Source of the DNA: Caecitellus pseudoparvulus
Lineage: Eukaryota > Bigyra: Bicosoecida
Length of the DNA stretch: 64,000 nucleotides
Assembly: GCA_965644315.1 (NCBI GenBank)
Contig: CBFFRQ010000069.1
Coordinates: 186,001 to 250,000 of the forward strand
Reading direction: 5' to 3'
The notes beneath the pieces are model-generated. The model was not told where the DNA came from, ran no database searches, and saw only the letters and a list, made by a program, of their open reading frames with translations. The position numbers were made by a program, and so were the translations under genes. Positions 10,779 to 19,763 of this stretch are shown in pieces (position 1 is the stretch's first letter; each line of letters begins with the position of its first letter).

Positions 10779-12720
10779 ATGGAGCTGGCTTCCACGAAAA
10801 CCACGAACCCCCTACACAGTGCGAGCGGGGAGCAACCCAAGCAAGCAGCGGAGAGTCCAAAACCCCGCAGCTGCTTCACCAAGGCACGCGCGTTGGTGTC
10901 TAGAGTCCTGGACTCCAAGCTCGGTGAGCGAAGGACGCCCCCCCTCTCCCTTGATTCCATGAGCACACATTCGACACTGCCCTCCTGCCCCAGGCATCAC
11001 CATTCAAGGCATAGTCACGATCCTGGTTGCCATCGTCTCCATCGTGGTGGGTTGCTGCTGGCTCGCTACGACGTTGCCTCACGTGCACCAACCCATGAGA
11101 CGCCGTTGCCCCTCTCATTCCCGCAGGGTGTCTCTGAAGCGTATGATATTCTGGAACAACACGTGGGAGATGCGTCGGACGTCGCAGACAGCTGGACGAC
11201 GATACCTGTGTTGGACATCCAGCTGGCGCCGGTGGCAGGCGACTGCCCTGCAGAGTACAGCGAGGTGACCGACATCACATGGCCTGGCGCCAACAGATTG
11301 GGCTGGTGCGTTTGTGCCTGCTCGCGGCCGCCGACTTGGTGTGCTGGCTGCATTGCCTTGGGCCCCTCTGCACAGTGCTTGTCCGCGGGAGTCGCTCAAC
11401 GACCTGGATGAGCGGAGCTCTTTCACTTCCTGCAGTGCCAACCAGACGCGCGCTGGGTGCCGCACAGATGAGGCTCTGCCCAGTCTTCCATACACTCGAT
11501 ACTTTGGCGACTCCAAGCTTTGCCTGAGGCGCGGCGGCAGACCCGCCAAGGGCCGCCCCATTCCCACTGCCACCAAGGGATGCCCCTCCGACACTGTGCT
11601 GTGTGGCGGCACCACTGGTGCGACGTGGGACGCTAACCGTGCCACGTGCCAGCCATCTGCAGCTCAGTGTCCCTTGGTGAACGTCACGTGGGCGCCTGCC
11701 CCGGTCAACGCCTCTGCCCCCCCTGGAACTCGTATTGTACCTGTGCCTGAGCTTGGCATGGCCTTCTACCTTGCCACAGAGCTCCTCGATCCCAGTGTCT
11801 TGTCCAGTGCCTCGGCTGGTTTTGGCCCGCTGCTGTCCATGCCTTTCACCCGCAACGAACGCGTGTGCGTGGGCGGCGGCACAGCTGGATACGCTTCTGC
11901 TGGCGATGGCTTCCGCAACTTCTACACGGCGTGCTCTGAGCAGACAGACCCCAGATTCGTCCGTTTGGCGAGCCTCTCTGAAAGGTCGCTGCTGAATGCC
12001 ACAGTGAACGAAGCCAGCGGCTCGCCCTGCGTACGCGCTGGGGGGAGCGCGCGTGTCACCCCGTTCAGCAACAATGGCACCTGCCGGGCTGGCGATAGGC
12101 GGTGTGAGAACATCATGGAGCTGACACAGTGCGAGAAAGCACAGCGGTACGCAGCAGCTCCCAGCCGGACCGATACATGGGACGTCATGTACCGCAGCGA
12201 GGTGTACTGGTCCAGCGACTGCCCCGTGCCCCGCACCGAGGTGGAAAAGAACGTCAGCCCCATCAACGAAGCGCTGGACCTGCAGTACGCGCTGCTAGTG
12301 GTAAACATTGTGTTCAATGTGCTAGCAGGTTTCCTGATCCCCATCCTGCTCATCTACAACGCGTGGGCGGGGGATGTGCCGTGTGTGCCGTACGAGGGCC
12401 AGGCTGAGAAGAACTTGATCAAGTTCATCAAGGTGTGGCTGTCTGCAGCTTCCAAGATCGGCAAGCTCATCCCGCTGATTCTCGTCCTGCTGCTTGTTCA
12501 AGGCATGCTGGGCTTCCTGGAGCGCCTGGACAAGGTGGGGGACGCCGCTTGCTCCGATCCGTACACAGTGTCCAACTTCGAAGCCATCGCCTCAGCCCTC
12601 ACAGAGGCGCACGAGAAAAACCTCACCATTTCACTGCCCATGGACGGACTGGGCTTGCTGGTGGCGCTGTTCACTATTTTCCGAGAGCTGACCGACGGGG
12701 AAGACATGCTGTCCAAGTGA
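10779..12720 (+). CDS. Cysteine-rich multi-pass membrane protein B (tandem paralogue 2)
   Basis: Paralogue of the preceding gene. Four exons (10779-10923, 10994-11046, 11127-11305, 11376-12720; introns 70, 80 and 70 bases) give about 573 residues. It has the same layout as gene A: a first membrane helix (GITIQGIVTILVAIVSIVGV), a Cys-rich ectodomain with shared strings (ANQTRAGC, GGTTGATWDANRATC, WDVMYRSEVYWSSDCPVPR), and near-identical C-terminal membrane helices. The cytosolic N-terminus differs: it is basic and Ser/Pro-rich, where gene A is acidic. The ectodomain is the most diverged part, whereas the membrane region is almost unchanged. Three introns sit at the same codons and phases as in gene A; the fourth, between LLKA and RVGD in gene A, is absent here. 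Function unknown; an obligate pair or heteromer is a reasonable guess only. Confidence 0.8.
12328..12438 (+). repeat. 111-base block identical to the paralogue (copy 2)
   Basis: Partner of the identical block at 9969-10079. A second shorter identical run, about 55 bases starting GGGACGTCATGTACCGCAGC, lies upstream of it in both genes. Confidence 0.9.
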
Positions 12721-13130
12721 TGGATGCACCAGGCGCCTGCCAGGCAAGCATGTCAACCGTCCAAGCCTTGGCGCTTCCATTGCGTGGAACCCCCCTGTGA
12801 TGTGTCATTGATCGTTTTCGCCACCTTTGTCTCACACCTGCCTTGTGAAGTTGCTGTCTCCAGTGCTGGCTCGTTGGCTGCAGTGCATCTGCACCCATAA
12901 GCAAATGCAGGACGAGTCTGGCCATGTTGCACCCCATGCCACCATTTCACCCGGCAGCTCAAAAACCACCACATGAAAGCGCGCATGATGATCTCAGCAC
13001 CATCTTCAGGTTCGTGGCAGCCCCTCATTCGCGCGGCCTTCATCGCTAGATCTGTCCAAGTCAAAGCCAGCTTGCAGGCTGCGTCAGGAACCTCCGCTAC
13101 GCTTGGCAAGCTCCTGAGTCAGAGCCAGGC
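12721..13130. other. Intergenic spacer upstream of the GPC acyltransferase gene
   Basis: These 410 bases lie between two plus-strand genes. I see no credible exon, RNA gene or motif, and assign it as 3' region of gene B plus promoter of the next gene. Confidence 0.45.
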
Positions 13131-14348
13131 ATGCCGGATGAGAAGGAAAAGAGTGATGGGAGGGAAGCGCAGCGTGCAAGTGTTGAAGACCCAGCAGGTG
13201 GCCCAAGTGACGCGCAGGTGCAGCGCAGCCAGTCGCCTGACCCGCCCAAACACCGGCTGGGCAGGCAGTTGTCCAATGTGGACGCCGTGCTAGAGACCCT
13301 TGCAGCTACCGGCGGGCTGATGCAAGATGACCATGATCGGGTGAATGCGACTGAAGCGAAGCTTGTTCCTGAGAGCGACTTTGCCACTCGTCTCTCGTTC
13401 ACTCTGGGAGTGCTGAATGCCTGCATCGTGAGTTTCGCGTTTCACTTGAGCCTGCACCCTTGCCACAGCGGCCGCCCCCCTGAACAGACGAGCTTTGTGA
13501 TCGGGCGACCTTTTGGAGTTTTTTGGTACCTGGTCAAGGCAATTGTGCTGCTGTCGTACCGTTGGTTGACCTTCAAGGTACGCGTGAGCCAACCACAGGC
13601 CGTTGCGAAGTGCAGTGCACTTGGCAAGTCAGCCCTCGCCCCCGCGCAGCGCATGGGCCACCACTATTACATGATCGATTTCTGCTACATTTGCAACTTG
13701 ATGCTGTGTGGATACATCATCGTGGCCGCCCTGGGCTACGGGGCAGAGCCTTGGGCCATCGCCTTCTTCAAGGCACTGTTTGCGATGACACAGGGACCGC
13801 TGCTGTGGGCCATTCCCCTCTTCCGGAACAAGCTCAAGTTCCACTCCTTGCAGCACGTCATCTCGGTCTTCATTCACATTTCCCCCGCTACTGTCACGTA
13901 CGCCATCCGCTGGTGTCTGGACCCCGCAGTGTATGGCGTTTCCCAGGCTCCAGCTGGCTCGTTCAGCACACTGCTGTGGGAACTTGAGGGCGGGGCGCTA
14001 CCATACTACCTGCTCTGGCTTGCAGGCTACTATGCCATTGTTTTCTGTGTGCGCTCCAAGCGCATCTCCGAGCGGCAGTACGAGACCCTCTTTTCCTTCA
14101 TCATGGACCCCGCCAACCACCACCCCGCGCGGCAGGTGCTGAATGCCATCACGACTCACCCTGCTCTGCAAAAGGTGGTGTACCTGGGCTTGCACCTGGG
14201 CTTGGGCCTGGTCACCATGGCTTTCACGCCACTTCTATGGCAGTACCTGGAACTGCACACGCTCTTCGTGACGGCCATCCTCGGCTCTGCCTGCTGGAAC
14301 GCCAGCAAGGGATACCTCCGCATGCAACGAGCAGCAAAGCTGCAGTAG
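13131..14348 (+). CDS. GPC1: Glycerophosphocholine acyltransferase (GPC1/GPCAT family)
   Basis: A multi-pass membrane enzyme of the GPC1 family (DUF2838). Family members transfer an acyl group from acyl-CoA to glycerophosphocholine, making lysophosphatidylcholine in the endoplasmic reticulum. Exons are 13131-13427, 13488-13577 and 13650-14348, giving about 361 residues. Both introns (60 and 72 bases) are multiples of three and open, so reading straight through adds 44 residues. I remove them because splicing joins family-typical strings: ACITSFVIGRPFGVFWY and RWLTFKRMGHHYYMIDFCYI. The core motif HYYMIDFCYICNLMLCGYI and the later KFHSLQHVISVFIHISPATV match the family. About eight hydrophobic segments follow a charged cytosolic N-terminus of about 90 residues. 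The catalytic residue of this family is not firmly known. Confidence 0.88.
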   Translation: MPDEKEKSDGREAQRASVEDPAGGPSDAQVQRSQSPDPPKHRLGRQLSNVDAVLETLAATGGLMQDDHDRVNATEAKLVPESDFATRLSFTLGVLNACIVSFAFHLSLHPCHSGRPPEQTSFVIGRPFGVFWYLVKAIVLLSYRWLTFKVRVSQPQAVAKCSALGKSALAPAQRMGHHYYMIDFCYICNLMLCGYIIVAALGYGAEPWAIAFFKALFAMTQGPLLWAIPLFRNKLKFHSLQHVISVFIHISPATVTYAIRWCLDPAVYGVSQAPAGSFSTLLWELEGGALPYYLLWLAGYYAIVFCVRSKRISERQYETLFSFIMDPANHHPARQVLNAITTHPALQKVVYLGLHLGLGLVTMAFTPLLWQYLELHTLFVTAILGSACWNASKGYLRMQRAAKLQ

Positions 14349-14585
14349 ACACGGCTGCATTGTCCTGGTGCATCCCTGCGCAATGGTCAGGGTAATGCCG
14401 GCGCCGGGCCTGCCCTCCCCTGCTGCGAAGTGGACGCATGCCGCAAGCGCTACAGCACTGGTGCTGCACAGGAATCAGCGCAGGTGATGCATGCCTTCAC
14501 AACAGTTCGTGCTGCAGGCAGGCAGGTGGGCTGGCTGCGTGCATGTGAGAAGGTACATTAGCAGACAGACGACCAGGGCACTGCA

Positions 14586-15752
14586 TCACTCCATCTTGGC
14601 CGCCAAGCCCTCCTTGCGGAACTTGGCCCAAATGCCCTCACGCAAGTCGTCTAGTGCTGGCCGAATGCTGAGCAGCTGGTCCATCGCCGCGGGCCCTCCG
14701 ACAGCCTTCTCGAACTGCTCCCGGGTGGGGGACATCAGCAACGCAGCCTGCGTGTGGATGGCGAGGGCGGAAGCGCTGCGGGCTCGTGATCGCGACCAGG
14801 CTTCCAATGCAGCCACGCACATAGATGGTATTTCGCAGGATCCAGCCGTGGTATGGGGCCAGTGCCGCTTCGTAGGCCTTGGAAATGCACTCCTTCATGC
14901 TCGTGGCCGGCGCTGTTTCCAGCTTGTCCAGCAACGTCGACACGAAGTCCAGGAACCACATGAGACGCTGAGTCATGCGCATACCAGCTCTAAACTTGGG
15001 GTGGTCACCCGCATCGATTGTCGCCACGCCACGCGCGATCTGAGCAGGCGCGGGGGTGGTGGGTGCGTGCAAATTCCGCATCCGACCAGTGCCAGCCGCG
15101 CAGCGGCACCAGGTCGCCTTCAACCGGCCTTCTGACTTACTTCGTCGTCAAAGAGGCGCTGCAAGGTGACACGGGTGGTCCCGGGGGCATGTGCTGCCGC
15201 GGCAGCGTCGGGTTCAGAGTCCGGAATGGCTGGGACAATCTTCAGCCCCTTGGTCTCAGCACTCTCCACCAACTCGTTGAAGCGGTGGGTGAGCACTTCC
15301 ACTTTCTGTGCAGAGAAGGATATGGTGGTTGGTGGAGGCCAGGGCTTGCAGGCGCTCAAGCCGGGCATCCGCAGGCAAGCTGCAGACGGGCAACGCGTGC
15401 TCGCCGGCGGCAGTGGCTGGAGCAGCCGACGCACCTCCGCAATGTCTGCCGATGCCATGCCGAAGGCAGTGCCACACTTGCCGATCAAAGCTGCAATTTG
15501 GGCGCATGTGTCGACAAACAGTCGCCCTGGCACGTCGTGGGTGTGCTTGCGAAGGGCCACCATCTGAGCGCACAGCGTCGCCGGGTCGAACGTCACGTCC
15601 GCCAGCTTCACCACAGGCGTCTCCTTGCCGGCATCATTCACAACCAAGGCTGGTGCCTCGGAGGGTGCGGGGGTGGCTTCTGCCTTGCTGCCTGCAACAG
15701 CAGGGGCGCCCTCCGCCGGCGGCGGTGCTGCCGCGCTGGGGTCAGCAGCCAT
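14586..15752 (-). CDS. GLTP: Glycolipid transfer protein (GLTP-fold)
   Basis: A soluble all-helical lipid transfer protein that would move sphingolipids or glycolipids between membranes. Four exons (15752-15435, 15305-15141, 15039-14821, 14747-14586; introns 129, 101 and 73 bases) give 287 residues. About 60 N-terminal residues are Ala/Pro-rich and not part of the fold. The fold is recognisable from SADIAEKVEVLTHRF, RLMWFLDFVSTLLDKLE and LAPYHGWILRNTIYAALLMS. In human GLTP numbering, Asp48, Trp96 and His140 have clear counterparts, but the residues at Asn52 and Lys55 appear as Lys and Val. Those two normally help hold the sugar headgroup, so the ligand may be a ceramide phosphate or another lipid. 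It diverges from the ankyrin gene at 16391 and converges on the acyltransferase gene, 237 bases away. Confidence 0.85.
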
Positions 15753-16390
15753 TGCAGGCCCAAGTGAGCCCTGCGTAAGATGCAGGGTCTCCACACACCT
15801 CAGAGTGTGCGAGTCGGCTGGAGAAGGTTGCAATGCATGGACTTGCAGCGCCTCCGGAGTGCGAGCTGAGTGGGTAAAGTGTTGGGTGGGGGCTTTTGTG
15901 TCGGCGGGGCGCTGAGCCACAACGAGTGCTGAGACGCTTGGTGGCGTGGCGAGTGCTGCGCACGCGTGGGACAGGGCGCTGCGCAAGCCACAATGGGCTG
16001 GGATGTAGACAGGTGCGTGGAAAGATGCGAGGCAAACGCAAGCTGCTTCACAAAAGCGTCGCCTGGCGTGCAGCATGGTGAAGAGCTGAGCCAAGGAGAA
16101 GCGTGTTTCGCGGCGTGTCGAAACGCTTGGCACGCCTGCAGATGCAGAGTGAGTGGATCGCAGCGAAGAAATGGACGAGGCCAAACCATCGCCAGGACCC
16201 CTTCAGTCGTGCTTGCATTTCGCTTGGCTGGTTGTCTTATCTGTCTACAAGCTGAGTCTGCGCAGGTGTTCGAAAACCTCGGAGGGGTGCCGAGCACTCT
16301 CGGCCGTTTGTACAAAACCACATCACCTGCTACCCTGCAGCGTGGCATCAACGCAAACCAAGCTAGCCTGCTGACTCCCTCCGTGATGCC
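15753..16390. other. Divergent intergenic region (GLTP / ankyrin protein)
   Basis: This 638-base region lies between diverging starts and is the largest non-coding gap in the window. No reading frame in it resembles a known protein, and none shows splice signals joining to a neighbour. I saw no tRNA-like fold or clear repeat. It must contain both promoters. Confidence 0.45.
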
Positions 16391-17454
16391 ATGAGCGCTG
16401 CTGCGCCTGCCCTTGGTGTTGTGACCATCGCTGGAGCTGATGCCGAGAGAAGCAAACGGGGCGGCCTCAGCCGGGAGGCCAAAGGCATCATAAGCGCAGC
16501 GTTTCAGGGCAGAGACAGGGGTGCAAGTAAATTAGCAGCCCTGCTGAAGGGGCCTGCAGCCAAGGAGGTGGATGCTGCTCTCCCACAGGTCCGTGCTGCT
16601 GCGAAGCTGACGGGCTGTGGTCTGGCTCTCCATGCCTCCTTCGCGCACAAGTGCAGACCAATGCCACAGCCTTGCATAGGGCCGGCATGAAGGGGAACAT
16701 CAAGTGCTGGGCCCTGCTTCTGCAAGCGGGTTGGAGTTTGCAGGCCTGCGACCAGTTTGAACGCACGCCGCTACACTGCGCCGCCAAGGTGCCCCAAGCT
16801 CACCAGCTCCTGGCCATCGCATTGAAGGAACGGGGTGCGATGGCACTGCAGGCATGTGCTATTCGAGATTCCAAGCAACTTACTCCAATTGCGACTGCCC
16901 TCACTCACTGTGCGGAGCAGGTACGGCTCTCTGCCGGCGAGGGGCTTGGCTCAGCAGCTGCGCTGCTCCAGCCGTTGCCCACCCTGCTGAGCACGTACGT
17001 GAGAGCGCTGATGCAGGGGGGTCATGATTTGGTACTGCTGCACAACGAGGCAGCTGTTGAGGGCAACCTCACGCCCATGGGCAGGTTTGTCCTTCCAGCT
17101 CGAACAGAGCCTGAGGATCCCGAGGCAGCAAGCAGTTTCCGCAGCTCAGCCATTGAAGAGCCAGCACTGCCGCTGGGCCTCGTGTACGGGAAAGCGATGC
17201 GGCTTGGTGTGCGCCACTTGCTCACAGTACTGCAGGTGGAAGCTGTCTCGGGTTTCAAAGTCCCCCTGTGTCGAGCTGCACGCCCGCCTGGCAACGGTTG
17301 TCCAGCGACTCCCTCCACCCACGACACCTCCTTTTACATTGATGGAAGCAGCACCAAGGGCACAGTCTTTGACTGCTTGGCCCAGTACCTGCATGCAGTG
17401 CCTTGGCTGCACCGCCGCAGCCTTGTCCTCCTTCGCAATGCTACGAAAGGCTGA
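16391..17454 (+). CDS. Ankyrin-repeat protein
   Basis: Two exons (16391-16588 and 16657-17454; a 68-base intron with donor GTCCGT) give about 331 residues. The splice joins ALPQ to TNATALHRAGMKGNIKCWAL, completing an ankyrin unit; a second follows (CDQFERTPLHCAAKVPQAHQ). The rest, residues about 140-331, has no repeat I can place and may include a further small intron. Such proteins are usually interaction scaffolds; the partner is unknown. The last codons overlap the stop of the minus-strand gene at 17441 by 14 bases. The start ATG at 16391 begins MSAAAPALGVVTIAG. Confidence 0.7.
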
Positions 17455-19381
17455 CCTCCCTGTCGAGTCCTGCAGGCAAGGTGTCTAGGACGGCCTGTGC
17501 GAGCGCCACGTCGCGCTCCCGGCGAATGAAGCCCGCCCAAGGGTCAGCCAATGCTCCGAGGGCATGCTGTGGTAGGGCAAGGAGCCCACCGTCGTGGGCG
17601 CGGTGGACCTCGGGCGCCTGGCGTCGGCGTTGCAAAACCAAGGCGGCGGCGTCTGCTGGCAGGCTGTCCGGGACAGCTGCCAGCGCTGACAGGTCAGCGA
17701 TGACAGCTGCGGCCTCAGAGTGCTCCGGCCCGACTTCAGTTTCGCCCTGCACCCAGTCCGGCACGCGCACTGTGCTGGCAGAGGCCGCCAGCGGCCCCCA
17801 CCACGCCTGCCGGCACGACTGCAATGTGGCGTGCCAGGTGCCCTCTGTGCGTGTGCGCAGCAGGCCAGCCGCGTGTGCTTCCAGCCGAGACAGCATTCGC
17901 GGTGGCGCAGGGCTGCTTGCAAGGGTGTTGTGCAGGTGGGCTAGGAGTGGCTGCCGCTGTATGGCCTGCGCCCACTGCTGCACGAACGCCAGGTGGGGCG
18001 AGGACAGGCGCGGCATGGCAGCCGCCCAGCCCCACTGTGCGTGTGGCACGAACAGCGTGGCCATGGCAGCTGCTTGTGTGTGCTGACCCAGACTGCTGTG
18101 TCCCTGCAAGGCGTCCAGGCAGCCGCCCAAGGCAGCGGCGCACACCTCGGCGTGGGCGGCAGAGCTGGACCGTGTGCGCTTGGCGTGGGGGGAAGGGCTG
18201 AGGGCAGCGGCAGTGAGGGCAGCTTGTGCCAAGACAGCCAAGTGGGCAGTGCGACATCGACTGTACACCTCCACCCCTGAGCCTGGTAGGCGAGGCGTGG
18301 AGCCGTCTGGCAGAAGGCGGTGCACTGCTCCAGGTGTCCTGCTGCGGGCTGACCGCGTCAGGATGCGAGTGGGGACACGGGGGCCCGTCGCCCCGATGAG
18401 GGCTGGCACAATGCCACCGTGGGCTTCGCAAGCTGCCCACATGGGGAAGGGGACTCCCCCTGGATCCCTGGGCGAGGGGCGCCTGTCTGCCTGCCTGGCC
18501 AGGCTCCTCTCCAGGGCACCCCAATGCTGCGGCAGCCTCCGCAGCACACGTCGCAAAGCTGCACCACTCTCGTCGCTGCCCGCCAGCACGGCGCTGGCCA
18601 ACTCTCTGGCGGTGTGCGTCCCGTCAGAAGGTGAGGCGTGCCCCGGCCACATGGGCAGGTGGCTGCTGCGCACGCCCGCGCCCGACGCCAAGGGCACGCC
18701 TGTCCAGTGCGCCAGCAACTGAGCCGCGCCGTGAGCTGCCTGCAGCCGGACAGCTTCAGAGCGCAGTGCCACGTGGCGCCCTAGTCGCACTGGGCGCTGC
18801 CAAGGGGAGTCCGCGGCGCCCAGTGCCTGGCCAGTGGCCTGCAAAACGCCAGGGACACACGCCACTAGCTGAGCCCCTGCCTGCCCCTGAGACAAGACAC
18901 CAGCAGCGTCGGCAGTGCGGGAGGTGCATAGCCATGCCCAAGCAGGCGCCATCGTGGCATCCAGCAGGGGCGGGGGCGCCAGGTGAAAGCTGCACAGCTC
19001 AGCCAGCTGCTCCAGCGCCAGGGACAGGTGTGCTTGACTGCGACACCGAGCTGGCCTGCGCTTCACCTCACCTGCTGCAGCCTGCAGCGTGAGCCTCAAT
19101 GCTTGGGAAAGTCGACAGACGGCAACAGCGAGGGCGTTTCCATGCTTGCCTGTGTTGACCAACGTCTCAACTTCCTGCACAGCCGAGGTCAAGGCTGGAA
19201 CTCGAGAGGCGGCGCTTGGCCGCCTTCGCGGAGGAGCAGCAGAGCTGATGAACCGTCTTGCCTTGGGGGGGTGGAGAACTTTCCTGGCACCAATGCATGT
19301 TTGCGTCACTGCCGGTGGGGGTAGGAGAGAGGCCACACGCGGCAGCGCTCGAGACCAATTTCCGCTCATAGCCCGCCACAT
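17441..19381 (-). CDS. Uncharacterised protein, possibly organelle-targeted
   Basis: I do not recognise this family. From the ATG at 19381 the frame stays open for 646 residues without an intron. The N-terminus (MWRAMSGNWSRALPRVASLL) has spaced Arg residues, hydroxylated residues and no acidic residues, which suggests a mitochondrial or plastid presequence. The rest is Ala-, Leu- and Arg-rich and looks helical (for example LSLALEQLAELCSFHL, ELASAVLAGSDESGAALRRV). It ends near DPWAGFIRRERDVALAQAVL. Helical-repeat RNA-binding families of organelles have this composition, but I see no diagnostic motif. It shares a 382-base divergent region with the AGC kinase gene and overlaps the ankyrin gene at its 3' end. 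Confidence 0.6.
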   Translation of the reverse strand: MWRAMSGNWSRALPRVASLLPPPAVTQTCIGARKVLHPPKARRFISSAAPPRRRPSAASRVPALTSAVQEVETLVNTGKHGNALAVAVCRLSQALRLTLQAAAGEVKRRPARCRSQAHLSLALEQLAELCSFHLAPPPLLDATMAPAWAWLCTSRTADAAGVLSQGQAGAQLVACVPGVLQATGQALGAADSPWQRPVRLGRHVALRSEAVRLQAAHGAAQLLAHWTGVPLASGAGVRSSHLPMWPGHASPSDGTHTARELASAVLAGSDESGAALRRVLRRLPQHWGALERSLARQADRRPSPRDPGGVPFPMWAACEAHGGIVPALIGATGPRVPTRILTRSARSRTPGAVHRLLPDGSTPRLPGSGVEVYSRCRTAHLAVLAQAALTAAALSPSPHAKRTRSSSAAHAEVCAAALGGCLDALQGHSSLGQHTQAAAMATLFVPHAQWGWAAAMPRLSSPHLAFVQQWAQAIQRQPLLAHLHNTLASSPAPPRMLSRLEAHAAGLLRTRTEGTWHATLQSCRQAWWGPLAASASTVRVPDWVQGETEVGPEHSEAAAVIADLSALAAVPDSLPADAAALVLQRRRQAPEVHRAHDGGLLALPQHALGALADPWAGFIRRERDVALAQAVLDTLPAGLDREVSLS

Positions 19382-19763
19382 GATCGAGGCTGAGGCTGCA
19401 GCGAAGTGCCAAAGGGGCACCTAGACTTGAACTAGGGGGAAATGGGGTGCGGTTGACAGGCGCACAGGCTCTGTGCTGTTTTGAGATGCAGTGACGAGCT
19501 CCCACGCCGCTGCCAACACGCAGGACGAAGCACAAGGGGCAGGCCCCATGCGTAGAGCGCAGCCCCAGACTGGAAAGGCACAAGCACGCAGCCATGACAA
19601 ATTATACTCCCCACACACACCTCTCCGGCCTTGGGATCTTTGTGTTTGTGCGCGCAGCCGACGGCACGCCCCGTGGCAACGCGGACACACCCCGCTGCAC
19701 CAGCAGCAGCTGCAGCAGCAGGGAGCGACAGCTTGCAGCGGCCTGCAGGCGTGCCCGAGCACC
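19382..19763. other. Divergent intergenic region (uncharacterised protein / AGC kinase)
   Basis: This 382-base region lies between diverging starts. Its left quarter holds several short perfect inverted repeats, listed separately. I see nothing else that I can name. Confidence 0.5.
19406..19476. other. Cluster of four small inverted repeats
   Basis: Four perfect stems sit side by side: GTGCC/GGCAC (19406-19410 with 19416-19420), CCTAG/CTAGG (19420-19424 with 19432-19436, a seven-base loop), GTGCG/CGCAC (19447-19451 with 19461-19465) and GCACAG/CTGTGC (19462-19467 with 19471-19476). The last two share bases and exclude each other, as the first two nearly do. On the minus strand the second stem looks like a tRNA T-arm (loop TTCAAGT). 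The cluster lies 25-95 bases upstream of the minus-strand ATG, so it may be a structured 5' leader. Confidence 0.35.

Noticed and set aside
8364-12720. Retroduplication as the origin of the second Cys-rich gene
   Set aside because: Both copies keep three introns at the same positions, so DNA-level tandem duplication is required.
19413-19490. Possible tRNA on the minus strand
   Set aside because: There is a perfect T-arm, but the anticodon stem has a nine-base loop or a mismatch, the variable region is too long, and no 5' strand pairs with the acceptor stem.
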